A DNA stretch of 64,000 nt from Deltaproteobacteria bacterium (GCA_016218765.1 JACRCZ010000009.1:1-64000), one strand, 5' to 3'. Shown: positions 32,892-42,140, numbered from the stretch's first letter. Program-made: numbers and translations. The notes: generated by a model not told the origin, from the sequence alone.

Positions 32892-34265
32892 CTACTCGTC
32901 CGAAGGGCGGTCGGGCTTGCGCAGCTTGCGGTACAGCGTCCGGCGGTTGATTCCCAGGATCCGTGCGACCTGGGACTGGTTGCCCTTGCACTCGCGCATG
33001 AGCTGCTGGATGTAGCGCGACTCCATCTCCTCCAGCGAAACGGCGCCGGCCGGCTGCCGGCCCTTCTCCGTCAAGACCTCTTCGGGGAGGTCGCGCAGCT
33101 GGATCAGCCCCGCCTTGCGCAGGATCACCGCCCGCTCCACCACGTTCTCGAGCTGCCGCACGTTGCCGGGCCACGAGTAGCCGACCAGGGCATCGAGCGC
33201 GTCCGGCCGCACGCCATCCACGTGGTACTCGGCGTTGTGCTTGCGGATGAAGTGGTAGACCAGCGGTGCGATGTCCTCGCGCCGGTCGCGCAGGTCCGGG
33301 ACGACGAGCGGAATCACCGAAAGGCGGTAGAAGAGGTCCTCGCGGAACTTCCCGCCGGCGACCAGGGCGCGCAGGTCCTTGTTCGTCGCGGAGATCAATC
33401 GCACGTTGAGCACGCGCTCGTCGACCTCGCCCACGCGCCGGAACCGGCGTTCCTGCAGGAAGCGCAGGAGCTTGCCCTGCACGGCCGGCGACAGATCCCC
33501 CACCTCGTCCAGAAACAACGTCCCGCCCTCGGCCAGCTCGATCAGCCCCTGCTTGTCCGCGATGGCGCCCGTGAACGAGCCCCTCCGGTGCCCGAACAGC
33601 TCGCTCTCGATCAACGTCTCCGGGATGGCGTTGACGTCGACCGGCACGAACGGCCGTTCGTGGCGCGGGCTCAGGTCGTGGATCACCCGCGCCAGAAGCT
33701 CCGTGCCCGTGCCCGACGCACCGGACACCAGCACGGTGCCGGTGGAGGCGGCGACCTGCCGGGCCATCTCGAGCAGCGAACCCATCTGCTCGCTGCGGAA
33801 CACGATCGGGAAGAACGGCTCGGCGCCCCCCGCCGACGCACCGCGCGCCTCCTGCCACTCGCGCACGCGCGCCGCCGCGGCCGCGGCGATCTCCACCAGA
33901 TCGTCGATGTTGAACGGCTTGGCGATGTAGTGGTACGCGCCCTCGCGCATCGCCTGGACCGCGAACTCGATCGTGCCGAACGCCGTCATCAGGATCACCG
34001 GCTGGTGCAGGCTGCGCGCCATGGCCCGCCGCAGGACGTCCATCCCGTCGGCCCCGGGCATGCGCACGTCCGAGAGCACCAGGTCGAACGCGCCCTCCTC
34101 CAGGCGCGCCAGCGCCTCCGTCCCGTCGCGCGCCTCGATCACGTCGTAGCCCTCGTCGCGCAAGACCCGCGTCAGGAGATCGCGCATCTCCCCGTCGTCC
34201 TCGGCCAAGAGCACCCGCACCGGAGACGCCGCGCGTTCCCGGACCTGGGGCGTGGCATCCGTCAT
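32892..34265 (-). CDS. NtrC-family sigma-54 response regulator with altered Walker A
   Basis: A 457-residue activator: receiver (~15-130; Asp in LVLSDVRMPG), AAA+ domain (~145-385) and FIS-type helix-turn-helix (NQSQVARILGINRRTLYRKL, ~425-455). Walker B (GGTLFLDEVGDL) and arginine-finger regions look normal. The sigma-54 contact loop is GSFTGA rather than GAFTGA. The Walker A motif reads GASGTGTELLAR: the invariant Lys is Thr, which would normally abolish ATP hydrolysis. ATG at 34265 overlaps the kinase stop (ATGA). It sits just upstream of the sigma-54 promoter at 32664-32678, its likely target. Confidence 0.92.
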   Translation of the reverse strand: MTDATPQVRERAASPVRVLLAEDDGEMRDLLTRVLRDEGYDVIEARDGTEALARLEEGAFDLVLSDVRMPGADGMDVLRRAMARSLHQPVILMTAFGTIEFAVQAMREGAYHYIAKPFNIDDLVEIAAAAAARVREWQEARGASAGGAEPFFPIVFRSEQMGSLLEMARQVAASTGTVLVSGASGTGTELLARVIHDLSPRHERPFVPVDVNAIPETLIESELFGHRRGSFTGAIADKQGLIELAEGGTLFLDEVGDLSPAVQGKLLRFLQERRFRRVGEVDERVLNVRLISATNKDLRALVAGGKFREDLFYRLSVIPLVVPDLRDRREDIAPLVYHFIRKHNAEYHVDGVRPDALDALVGYSWPGNVRQLENVVERAVILRKAGLIQLRDLPEEVLTEKGRQPAGAVSLEEMESRYIQQLMRECKGNQSQVARILGINRRTLYRKLRKPDRPSDE

Positions 34266-36061
34266 CGCTCCACCTCCGACTCCTCGGGACCCTCCTGCGC
34301 GCGGCGGAGGACGATCGTGAACGTCGTCCCCTCGCCTACCCGGCTGTGCACGTCGATCCGCCCGCCGTGCTGCCGCACGATCCGCCGCACGATCGCCAGT
34401 CCCAGCCCCGTCCCTTCCCCCTGGGGTTTCGTCGTGAAGAACGGCTCGAAGATCCGCGGCAGGTCCTGCTCGGGGATCCCCGGCCCCGTGTCCATGACGC
34501 GCAGGTACGCCCCCGGCTGCCCTCCCGCACGCCGTACCTGCTCCCGGCCCGCCTCCGGTGCCGTCGTGTCCTCCGGGCCCGCCTCCACGGTCAGCTTCCC
34601 CCCGTCGACCATGGCCTGGTAGGCGTTGACCACCAGGTTCAGGAGCGCGTGCTCCAGGAGGTGCGGATCCCCCTCCACCGGCGGCGTGCCCGACGCGATC
34701 CGCGTCTCGACCGCGACCTTCCGCATCATCCCCGCCGCCATCTCCAGCGCCTGCGCGACGACGCGGCCCAGGTCGACCCTCCGGAGCTGCGGCTCGGTCG
34801 GCCGCGCGAAGTCCAGCACGCGGCGGATCATCGCCGCCAGCCGCTGCGACTGCCGCACGATCTTCTCCAGGACCTCCCGCCGCGGGTCCCCGGCGTCCAG
34901 CTTGCGCATCAGGACCTGCGCGTTGCCCGAGATCACGTTGAGCGGCGTGCCGAACTCGTGCGCGATGCCCGTCGCGAGCTGGCCCAGGAGCGCGCTCTTC
35001 TCCGCCTGCAGGAGCCCGGCCTCCGACACCGCGAGCCGCGACTCCAGCTCGTCGAACGCGCGCACCAGATCGGCGTACTCCACCGTCCCCAGCTCCCCGG
35101 CCGGAACCGCCAGCGGCTTCCGTTCGCCCGCGCCCTCGTCGCGCAGCGCGTCCCGGATCCGCAGCAGCGGCCGCAGCAGCCGGCGACTCGTCCACGCCCC
35201 CAGCCCCGCCACCGCCACGAGCGCGAAGAGAATCGACCAGGTGACGACGAGGTAGCGGTCCCGGAGCCCGATCACCGCCTCGCCGATGTCCGCGCTGACG
35301 ATCGCCGCGAGCTGCCCGCCCGGCACCGGCTGGACGAACCCCAGCCGCTCCTTGTCCGTCACCCGGCTCCGGTAGCGGATCGGACCGCTGCCGCCGTCGC
35401 GGAACAGCCGCACCGGCGGGTTGGTCGCGATGTCCTCGGCCCGGCCCGCCAGCCCGAGGTCCGAGTAGAACAGCGGCCGGCCCTGCCGATCGACCACGTA
35501 GACCCGGCGGTCGACCGCGGCGCCCAGGCTCGCCGTCAGCTCCTCGTGCAGCCCCTCGGGCCGCAGCACGCCCACGACCGCCCCGCCACCGGCACCGCTC
35601 ACCCGCGCGGCGATCAGCACCGTGGGCGGCAGCCCCGCCACCCAGCCGCCGACCGGCGTCACCAGCGTCGACCTTTCCCACCCCGGACAGGCCAGGATTC
35701 CGCCGTAGCCGCCGTCACGGCCGACGCGAGCGGCGTCCACTTGCGAGGCGATCAGCACGCCGTCCGCGCCGACGAGCTCCCAGCGCACGTCGCTCGTCGC
35801 CGCCGGCAGCTCCGCCCCGCCCTTGCTCGCCGCCAGCGTCGCCTCCGCCCGCGTCGCACGCAGGAACCGATCGAGGTAGTGCGCAGCGAGGATCGCGATC
35901 TGGCGGTTGGTCGTCTGGATCTCCCCCTCCACCCGCTCCACGTCGTCGCGGTACCCCAGGAAGATGAGCACGCCGAGCGGCAGGAACGGCACGACGGCGA
36001 CAAGTCCGAGCGAGCGGAGGAGAATACCGCGAATCGATGCCCGGGGAGAGCGGTCGCTCAT
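34262..36061 (-). CDS. Membrane sensor histidine kinase (NtrB-like partner)
   Basis: A 599-residue kinase. TM1 (~13-37) and TM2 (~272-290) flank a ~235-residue periplasmic sensor. HAMP follows (SRRLLRPLLRIRDAL). The H-box is GQLATGIAHEFGTPLNVISG (His ~365). The N box (NLVVNAYQAM), G1 (DTGPGIPE) and G2 ([10 protein letters not shown]) are intact. The catalytic domain carries an Ala/Pro/Glu insert of about 20 residues before G1. It is coupled to the sigma-54 activator by an ATGA overlap, so the pair forms a two-component system. Confidence 0.92.
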   Translation of the reverse strand: MSDRSPRASIRGILLRSLGLVAVVPFLPLGVLIFLGYRDDVERVEGEIQTTNRQIAILAAHYLDRFLRATRAEATLAASKGGAELPAATSDVRWELVGADGVLIASQVDAARVGRDGGYGGILACPGWERSTLVTPVGGWVAGLPPTVLIAARVSGAGGGAVVGVLRPEGLHEELTASLGAAVDRRVYVVDRQGRPLFYSDLGLAGRAEDIATNPPVRLFRDGGSGPIRYRSRVTDKERLGFVQPVPGGQLAAIVSADIGEAVIGLRDRYLVVTWSILFALVAVAGLGAWTSRRLLRPLLRIRDALRDEGAGERKPLAVPAGELGTVEYADLVRAFDELESRLAVSEAGLLQAEKSALLGQLATGIAHEFGTPLNVISGNAQVLMRKLDAGDPRREVLEKIVRQSQRLAAMIRRVLDFARPTEPQLRRVDLGRVVAQALEMAAGMMRKVAVETRIASGTPPVEGDPHLLEHALLNLVVNAYQAMVDGGKLTVEAGPEDTTAPEAGREQVRRAGGQPGAYLRVMDTGPGIPEQDLPRIFEPFFTTKPQGEGTGLGLAIVRRIVRQHGGRIDVHSRVGEGTTFTIVLRRAQEGPEESEVER

Positions 36062-36140
36062 GTCCGATCCGTTCGATCGTCCCCCCCGCCGCGCCTGCGC
36101 CCCTCGGGTCCCGACCCCGCAGCGGCGATTCCTTGTGGCG

Positions 36141-36169
36141 ACACTGGATCACGGCGGCCTTCCGGTCAA
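36141..36169 (-). promoter_or_regulatory. Possible promoter of the kinase/activator operon
   Basis: On the minus strand TTGACC (36169-36164), 17 bases, then CAGTGT. The -35 is good and the -10 weak. It lies in the divergent 272-base gap 36062-36333. Confidence 0.3.
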
Positions 36170-36242
36170 GCCCGACCGGCGCCTCGGGTTCCGGGGAACG
36201 GTCCGGCCGTGATTCGTGCTTCAGCGGCCCGCGGGTTGTTGC

Positions 36243-36271
36243 TTGAATCCACGGAGAGTCCATGCTATGCG
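36243..36271 (+). promoter_or_regulatory. Possible promoter of TSUP module B
   Basis: TTGAAT (36243-36248), 17 bases, then TATGCG (36266-36271), giving a leader of about 55 bases before the ATG at 36334. Confidence 0.4.
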
Positions 36272-36333
36272 GTGAAACTCAACAATCGGGGGGACGGCCC
36301 GGGGGGGCTGCGTTCGCGCGGGGAAGAGGGCTC

Positions 36334-36681
36334 ATGAATCAGGCGATGAATCGTCGGAAGGGGCGTACGCTGGGTACGATGGCGAGAGTGCTCGCCCGAT
36401 GGAGGCATCTGGTCTTTCTCGGCTGTGTCCTCGTCGCCTCGACGGCCCAGGCCGCCGGCGGCGGGAAGCCCGCGACCAAGCTCGTGCAGGTCATCGACAC
36501 GCGGCGGATGGACGACGGGATCACCCGCTGGGTCGCCGACCTCTACAACGACAACCTCTGGCTCTACGGTCTGGTGGTCGTGGGCGTCATGGCCGTGATC
36601 GGCCTCGCGCTCGGCCTCGTCTTCGATCGTCTCGTCGGCCTGCTCGGGATCAACCTGGGCAAGCTCGACCACCACGAGTAG
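36334..36681 (+). CDS. TSUP-associated small membrane protein, copy B
   Basis: A 115-residue protein with a signal or anchor helix (~18-40, cleavable after AQAA) and a C-terminal transmembrane helix (~72-95). The block TRWVADLYNDNLWLYGLVVVG is nearly repeated in copy C (GQLYNDNLWLYAVV). The end, LGKLDHHE, matches the His/Glu-rich ends of the other copies. ATG at 36334 has AGAGGG just upstream; ATG at 36379 is a possible later start. It precedes the TSUP gene by 11 bases. Confidence 0.75.
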   Translation: MNQAMNRRKGRTLGTMARVLARWRHLVFLGCVLVASTAQAAGGGKPATKLVQVIDTRRMDDGITRWVADLYNDNLWLYGLVVVGVMAVIGLALGLVFDRLVGLLGINLGKLDHHE

Positions 36682-36692
36682 GAGGGATCGCC

Positions 36693-37733
36693 ATGGATGC
36701 GTTCAACGTCCTCCTGCCCGTGGCGGGGATCGAGTTCAACGTCCTCTTGCTGCTGCTCATCGGCTTCACGGTGGGCGTGTGCGGCGGGTTCTTCGGCATC
36801 GGCGGTGCGTGGATCGTGACGCCGGCGCTGAACATCTTCGGCTTCCCGATGCCGTATGCCATCGGCACCGACCTGGCGCACATGGGCGGCAAGTCCATCG
36901 TCTCCACCATCCGCCACGGCAAGTTCGGCAACGTCGACGTCCGGCTCGCCGTGTCGATGATTATCGGCACGACGGTGGGCATGGAAGGCGGCGCGCAGCT
37001 CGTGCTCAAGCTCGAGTCGATGGGATTGGCGGAGTCGCTGATCCGCAAGCTGTACATCGGCTTCCTGGCGCTCATCGGCAGCTACGTGCTGTACGACTAC
37101 CTCTCGCACGTCAGCCGGCAGAAGAAGGCGGCGAAGTCGGGCGACAAGGCCGCCGTCGTCGGGCCCACGGTCGCGCAGAAGCTCCAGCGCCTGCGCATCC
37201 CCCCGATGATCCACTTCAAGGCCTCGAACATCACCTGCTCGCTCTGGCTGCCCGTCTTCATCGGCCTCCTGACCGGCGTCGTCGCCGCCGTGCTCGGCGT
37301 CGGCGGCGGCTTCATCCGCATGCCCGCGCTGATCTACCTCGTCGGCTGCCCCACCGCGGTGGCGGTGGGGACGGACCTGTTCGAGGTGATGATTACCGGG
37401 GCGTACGGCTCGTTCACCTACGGCATCAAGGGCCGCGTCGATCTCATCGCCGCCGCCTGGATGCTGCTCGGCGCGGCCGTCGGCGCCCAGATGGGCACGA
37501 TCGCCATCAAGTACGTGCGCGGCTACTCCATCCGGCTGCTCTTCGCCGTCACCATCTTCGTGGCCTGCGCCTCGGTGCTGCTCAAGCAGCTCGAATTCCA
37601 GATCGCCTCGTCGGTGTTGATCCTCGCCGCCGGCATCGGCATCTCCGCGATCATCCTGCTCTGGCTGATCCGCGGCATCGTCCAGGAGCGCGCCTCGCGC
37701 CGCGCCGCCACGGGCGGCGGCGCGATCGGGTAG
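36693..37733 (+). CDS. TauE/SafE (TSUP) permease, copy B
   Basis: A 346-residue TSUP permease with the two GG-x-(F/L)-G-(I/V)-GG signatures (GGFFGIGGAWIVTPALNIFG and VLGVGGGFIRMPALIY) and AVGTDLFEV. The central charged loop holds a Lys-rich segment. It is closer to copy C than to copy A (shared ALNIFGFPM and IPPMIHF-type loops). GGAGGGATCGCC precedes ATG at 36693. It forms an operon with the upstream small protein and, 10 bases on, a small lipoprotein. Substrate unknown; anionic sulfur compounds are typical. Confidence 0.9.
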   Translation: MDAFNVLLPVAGIEFNVLLLLLIGFTVGVCGGFFGIGGAWIVTPALNIFGFPMPYAIGTDLAHMGGKSIVSTIRHGKFGNVDVRLAVSMIIGTTVGMEGGAQLVLKLESMGLAESLIRKLYIGFLALIGSYVLYDYLSHVSRQKKAAKSGDKAAVVGPTVAQKLQRLRIPPMIHFKASNITCSLWLPVFIGLLTGVVAAVLGVGGGFIRMPALIYLVGCPTAVAVGTDLFEVMITGAYGSFTYGIKGRVDLIAAAWMLLGAAVGAQMGTIAIKYVRGYSIRLLFAVTIFVACASVLLKQLEFQIASSVLILAAGIGISAIILLWLIRGIVQERASRRAATGGGAIG

Positions 37734-37743
37734 GGAGGCGACG

Positions 37744-38037
37744 ATGAACAACGTCACCCGCATGTTGGTTCCCGCACTCCTCCTCCTGGGTGCCCTCGGC
37801 TGCGCGCGTCCCAAGGTCGTGCAGGGGACCGTCGTGGCGGTGGAGGAGGGGGCGCACGGCATCGTGGTGCGCGACGAGCTGCCGCCCAACGCCGAGCTGC
37901 GCTTCGATCTGGCCGAGGCCGAGCTGAACGCCAAGCCCGAGCCCGGCGACGTCGTGCGCATCGCCTACGACGAGGACGGCACGACCCTCCGCGCCACCCG
38001 CGTCATGCGCCTCCCCAAACCGAAGCCCCCCAAGTAG
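37744..38037 (+). CDS. Small lipoprotein in TSUP module B
   Basis: A 97-residue lipoprotein with lipobox LGALGC (Cys ~20). The mature ~75 residues form a compact beta-rich domain (VVQGTVVAVEEGAHGIVVRDE, PGDVVRIAYDEDG) resembling an OB-like or barrel fold, ending in a Lys/Pro tail. GGGAGGCG lies just before ATG at 37744. It converges on the dikinase-like gene with only 6 bases between the stops. Role unknown. Confidence 0.75.
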   Translation: MNNVTRMLVPALLLLGALGCARPKVVQGTVVAVEEGAHGIVVRDELPPNAELRFDLAEAELNAKPEPGDVVRIAYDEDGTTLRATRVMRLPKPKPPK

Positions 38038-38043
38038 CGGCGA

Positions 38044-40530
38044 CTAGAACCGCTCCATCTCGTCCGCCAGAAACGCTTTCGCGAAGAACACCGGGCTGTC
38101 GTCCGTCTCCATGAGCATGTCGAGCTGGCGCGCGCACAACGTGAGCCGGCCGAGCTGCACGAGGCGCCCGAGAACCACCTCGCGGTCGTACTTCTCCAGC
38201 CGCGCGAAGAGCATGTCCCCGCGGCAGGAGACCTTGAAGTCCAGGCTGCCCAGCACCTGCGAGAGGAACTCGCAGCGGCGGCCGCGCCGCACCTCGCCCG
38301 CCCCGCCGCCCTGGAACCGGAAGTGGATGTAGTTCTTGTTGATGCTGGCGCCGCACCAGGTGTCGACGGTGTTGTAGTGGTAGCCCGCCTTGGTGCTGAA
38401 GTTCATGTAGCGGTCGGAGATGGTCGCGAAGCTGAAACGGCCCACGCCGCGCTCGGCCGCCGGCGGCGTCACCATCGCCTCGCCCAGGACGGTGAGGAAC
38501 CCGCCGCCGGAGACGGCGCGCGGCTTGTCCCACCGGATGCGCGGGTCCTGGAAGCCCTTGAGGAAGGCCGTCAGCGGCACCGACCGGATCTCATCGATGT
38601 ACACTTTCCCGGTCCCCGCCACGCCGTCCGCGAACCCGCCGCCCAGGTCGAAGACGTGGATCACGAACGGCAGCTTGCCTTCCAGCTCGGCCGACGCGAG
38701 GCCCGCGTGCGCCGCCTTGTCGGCGAGGTGGAACATCGAGTCGAACAGCTTCTCGTGGACGAAGCGCGTGATGTCGTGGAGCGACCGGCACCCGGCCGGG
38801 GTGAACTCGCGCGAGGCGGGGTCGACGAGGTTGAGCGGCGTGATCAGCTCGGCCATGCACCGCAGCTTGAGCAGCGCCGGCGTCACCACCGCGGGACCAC
38901 CCGTCGCGCAGGTGCGCAGCACCGCCTCATCGCGCCCGTCCCACACCATCCTCCGCGTCGCGTCGACGGTCACCTGCCGTCCGTCACGCAGCGCCGCGGT
39001 GGCGCCGGGGAGGCCCACGATCGCCGGGATGCCGAACTCGCGCGCCAGGATCGACATGTGCCCCGTCGGCGAGCCCGCGTCCGTCACGATCGCCGCGCAG
39101 CGGGTCATGACCTGCGAGAAGCGCGGCGACGAGTGCGGGGCGATGAGCACCGCGCCCTGCGGCACGTGGTCCAGGTCCTGCTCCGATTGCACCAGGACCG
39201 CCGGCCCCGCCCCGCAGCCGTGGCACGCCGTTCGCCCCCCCGTGAGCAGCGGCTCCCCCGCCGGCGGCAACGACGGCTCCCGGCTCGCCTCCGCCACCCG
39301 CGGCGCCGTCAGCATCGGCCGGCATTGCAGCACGAACAGCTCGTCCCGCTCCGAAATCGCCCACTCGATGTCCTGCGGCGACCCGAAATGCTCCTCCGCC
39401 CGCCGCGCCACCCGCACCAGCTCCCCAAGTTCCCCTGTCGCCAGGTGCGCCGAGCGGACCTCCGCCTCCTTCCCCGGCCGGATCGTCAGGTCCTCGCCGC
39501 TCACCGAGCCTCCCGCCAGGCCGTCCGACAGGCCCGACACCGTGCTCACCAGCACTTCGTCCGCCTTCTCGTCGTCGAACCCGCGCGAGAAGAGGATGCC
39601 GCTGCACCGCGGGGCGACCATGCGCAGGCAGCCCACGGCCATCGCCGTGTCCGCCGACGAGAGCCCGTGCCCCAGCCGGTACGCCACGGCGCTCAGCCCG
39701 AACACGCTCGACAGCACCGAGCGGTATGCGTCCAGGAGCCAGCCGCGGCCCACGTTCAACTCCGTGTAGTACTGCCCCGCGTGCGAGGTCCCGATGCGGT
39801 CCTCCTTGACCGTCGAGGAACGCATCGCGACGAGGATCTCGCCGCCCCCGGCCAGCTTGTCGAAGGCCTCGTGGATCGCGCGGTCGATGTCCGAGGGCAC
39901 GGGGGCGTCGAGCACCGCGGACTGCATCTTGCGGCAGGCCTCCGCCGCGACCTTCGTCCCGTACGTCTCGAGCATCTCCTCCAGCCGCTCGATCCCCTTG
40001 CGCAGGTCGTTCTCCGCGATGAAGCGCTGGTACGCGGTCGTGGTGATGACGAAGCCGTCCGGGACGTTGAACCCCAGCGCGCGCCGTACCTCCCCCAGGT
40101 TCGCGATCTTCGTCCCCGCGACCTGCGCGTCCGCCTGCGTGAGGCTTCCCACGTCGATCACGATCGGCCCGGGCGGCACGTCCAGCCGCCCCGCGCATTC
40201 GTCCTCGAACCGCACGTTGAGCGCGCGCAGCACGTCGTACAGGCCGCCGTACTTCCCGCCCGTCATGCGGTTCAGGTTCTTGACCATGACGAACACGTCC
40301 ATGATCGCCCGGCGGACCTGTCGCACGACGGCGTTGAAGGAGAACGGCACGCGTCCCGACAGCCGGTCCTCGACGTCCGCGATCGTCTGCAGCGTCGCGT
40401 CGTTCGCCGCCAGGATCTCCCGGAACTGCTCGTACAGCACCCGCAGCTCCGCCGCCGTGCGCTGCGCCTGTTCTTCCTTCTTGCGCGTCCGCGCCGCCTT
40501 CCCGAACTTCGCCTTGAGCCGCTCGAACAT
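38044..40530 (-). CDS. PEP synthase/PPDK-like protein, paralogue B
   Basis: An 828-residue paralogue of the proteins at 24102 and 45984. Helical N-terminal region (~1-130), ATP-grasp motifs GTKIANLGEV (~139), MRSSTVKED (~236), PQDIEWA with LQCRPM (~385-403), and the mobile domain with candidate catalytic His in GSPTGHMSILARE (~490). The C-terminal ~270 residues carry the shared domain (CRSLHDITRFVHEK, DLGGGFADG, ISDRYMNFSTKAGYHYN, NYIHFRFQGGGA, RQLDMLM) rather than a PEP/pyruvate barrel. ATG at 40530 follows GGGGGGAGG. It faces TSUP module B tail to tail, so it is associated by position but transcribed separately. Confidence 0.8.
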   Translation of the reverse strand: MFERLKAKFGKAARTRKKEEQAQRTAAELRVLYEQFREILAANDATLQTIADVEDRLSGRVPFSFNAVVRQVRRAIMDVFVMVKNLNRMTGGKYGGLYDVLRALNVRFEDECAGRLDVPPGPIVIDVGSLTQADAQVAGTKIANLGEVRRALGFNVPDGFVITTTAYQRFIAENDLRKGIERLEEMLETYGTKVAAEACRKMQSAVLDAPVPSDIDRAIHEAFDKLAGGGEILVAMRSSTVKEDRIGTSHAGQYYTELNVGRGWLLDAYRSVLSSVFGLSAVAYRLGHGLSSADTAMAVGCLRMVAPRCSGILFSRGFDDEKADEVLVSTVSGLSDGLAGGSVSGEDLTIRPGKEAEVRSAHLATGELGELVRVARRAEEHFGSPQDIEWAISERDELFVLQCRPMLTAPRVAEASREPSLPPAGEPLLTGGRTACHGCGAGPAVLVQSEQDLDHVPQGAVLIAPHSSPRFSQVMTRCAAIVTDAGSPTGHMSILAREFGIPAIVGLPGATAALRDGRQVTVDATRRMVWDGRDEAVLRTCATGGPAVVTPALLKLRCMAELITPLNLVDPASREFTPAGCRSLHDITRFVHEKLFDSMFHLADKAAHAGLASAELEGKLPFVIHVFDLGGGFADGVAGTGKVYIDEIRSVPLTAFLKGFQDPRIRWDKPRAVSGGGFLTVLGEAMVTPPAAERGVGRFSFATISDRYMNFSTKAGYHYNTVDTWCGASINKNYIHFRFQGGGAGEVRRGRRCEFLSQVLGSLDFKVSCRGDMLFARLEKYDREVVLGRLVQLGRLTLCARQLDMLMETDDSPVFFAKAFLADEMERF

Positions 40531-40551
40531 CGCCAAGCCCGCCTCCCCCCG

Positions 40552-40588
40552 ACTATAATCCACCCCCGTTCCCCGTTCCCCATTCCCC
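40552..40588 (-). promoter_or_regulatory. TATAGT -10 element beside heptanucleotide repeats
   Basis: On the minus strand TATAGT (40557-40552) lies about 22 bases before the ATG at 40530. The expected -35 region is filled by three 7-base repeats (gttcccc, gttcccc, attcccc on plus, 40568-40588) of the family found at 29266-29367. Confidence 0.4.
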
Positions 40589-40610
40589 GGGTGCGCCTTC
40601 CCCTCGCCAA

Positions 40611-41783
40611 TCACGTCCGCCCCGGCTCCAGCGTCGCGAACGCCGCCAGCGCGTCGGTGACCTCGATGCCGTGGTCGGACCACGGACGCTTGAGGTCGCG
40701 CACGATCCGGCTGGCCTTCGCGGGCCGCAGGCGCTGGGCGAAATAGCGCAGCCCGCGCCCCACCTCCGGATCGCCCACCTTCGCCTCGACCAGCTCGACA
40801 ATCTTCCCCTCGCGCTCCAGCAGGAAATCCGCCTCGTGTCCTTCCTTGTCCCGCACGTACCACAGGCGGCAGCGGTAGCCGTCGCGGTCTTCCCAGAAGT
40901 GCAGGCGGCGCAGGAGGCTCGCGGCCACGAAGTTCTCGAACCGCGCCCCGTCGTCGCCGACGACGTCCCCGCTGTCGAAGAAGTACACCTTGGGCGGCTT
41001 CTGGATCGCGCGCGGCAGGCTCCGCGTCCACGGATAGACCGCGAAGCAGAGGTACATCCGCTCGAGACTCTCCAGCCACTTGCGCAGCGTCACCGGGCTC
41101 ACCTGGAGGTCCCCGGCGATGTGCGACAGCACCACCGGGCTGCCCACGCGCTGCCGCAACGCGTCCACGAACAACTCGAGTTTCGCCATCTCGCGAATCG
41201 CTTCCATGTCGCGCAGGTCGTCGCGCAGGACGCGTGCGAAACGCTCGCGCCGCCAGCGCCGCGCCTCCCGTTCGTCGTTTCCCAGGAACGGCTCGGGAAA
41301 CGGCCCAACCGTCAGGAACCGCCGCAGCGCCTCCTCCGGGGCTATGCCCCGCGGGATCTCGTCCAGGCCGAACGGATGCAGCCTCCAGTAGTGGTACCGA
41401 CCCTGCAAGGAGTCTCCCCCCCGCCGGTACACGTCCAGCCGCGCGCTGCCGGTGACGACGAAGCGGTGCTTGCCGGCGGTGGTGTCCCACAGGCCCTTGA
41501 TCCACCGCTTCCAGCCGGGATACTTGTGCAGCTCGTCCAGGGCCAGCAGGCGATCCGCGTCCCGCCACCGGCGGCCCAGCAGCGCGCGCCGGTCGTCCTC
41601 CGCGTCCCAGCTGAAGTACGCCCCCCCGGGGAAGATGGCCGGCCCGCCCTCCAGCGGCTCCGTCGGCCGCGGGTCTCCCACCAGGTACCGGGCCAGCGTC
41701 GTCTTGCCCGACTGCCGCGGTCCGCCGATGAACACCATCTTCCGCCGCAGGTCGCGCACCACGTCCCCGGCAATGTAGCGCAT
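40611..41783 (-). CDS. DUF4143-type AAA+ ATPase
   Basis: A 390-residue P-loop protein. Walker A is GGPRQSGKTTLARYL (~20-34), Walker B LLALDELHKYP (~88-98) and sensor-like VVTGSARLDVYRRGGDSL (~118-135). A winged-helix segment and a PD-(D/E)XK-like C-terminal region follow (GHEADFLLEREGKIVELVEAKVGD). This layout is that of the AAA_14/DUF4143 family, common in genomic islands and of uncertain function. It ends 80 bases from the dikinase-like gene start and is paralogous in architecture to the ATPase at 42266. Confidence 0.88.
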   Translation of the reverse strand: MRYIAGDVVRDLRRKMVFIGGPRQSGKTTLARYLVGDPRPTEPLEGGPAIFPGGAYFSWDAEDDRRALLGRRWRDADRLLALDELHKYPGWKRWIKGLWDTTAGKHRFVVTGSARLDVYRRGGDSLQGRYHYWRLHPFGLDEIPRGIAPEEALRRFLTVGPFPEPFLGNDEREARRWRRERFARVLRDDLRDMEAIREMAKLELFVDALRQRVGSPVVLSHIAGDLQVSPVTLRKWLESLERMYLCFAVYPWTRSLPRAIQKPPKVYFFDSGDVVGDDGARFENFVAASLLRRLHFWEDRDGYRCRLWYVRDKEGHEADFLLEREGKIVELVEAKVGDPEVGRGLRYFAQRLRPAKASRIVRDLKRPWSDHGIEVTDALAAFATLEPGRT

Positions 41784-41907
41784 GCGACCATCCTATACCG
41801 CACTGGAAATCGGTCAAGTCCGTTTTCCAGCGCGGTGGAAAACAGCCGCTCCCTGTTGCCGCGGGCGGCTCGCGCCGCGGGCCGCTCGGGCCTCGGCCCT
41901 GCTGCGG

Positions 41908-42033
41908 ATGCTCGATCCGGACCTCGCCCGGTTCTTCCCCGACTCCCGCTCCGTCAACGACGCCTTGCACGCCCTCGTGGCGCTTGGCAGCGCACGGCCG
42001 AAGCGCCGAGCCCGGGGCCGCCGGGCCGCCTGA
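41908..42033 (+). pseudogene. Possible remnant of a small antitoxin-like protein
   Basis: This frame reads MLDPDLARFFPDSRSVNDALHALVALG and then an Arg/Ala tail. The DPD-x-A-x-x-FPDS-x-x-VN-x-AL-x-x-L pattern is typical of short antitoxin-like hypotheticals. It has no clear ribosome-binding site and the tail looks read-through, so it may be a relic. It lies in the 482-base gap 41784-42265, which otherwise holds an inverted repeat and a lower-GC promoter region. Confidence 0.3.
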
Positions 42034-42110
42034 CCAGGGCCGTGGGGCAGGGCTTCCGCTCGCCCCGCCAAGTCGCAAGTTCGTGCCGAGCGTCGGGACG
42101 CCAGCCGTTC

Positions 42111-42140
42111 ACGTAACCACATGCAATAACTCGGTTACGT
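42111..42140. repeat. 8-bp perfect inverted repeat in a lower-GC stretch
   Basis: ACGTAACC (42111-42118) and GGTTACGT (42133-42140) are perfect arms around 14 AT-rich bases. There is no T-run. It could be an operator or an element boundary beside the ATPase gene. Confidence 0.4.
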
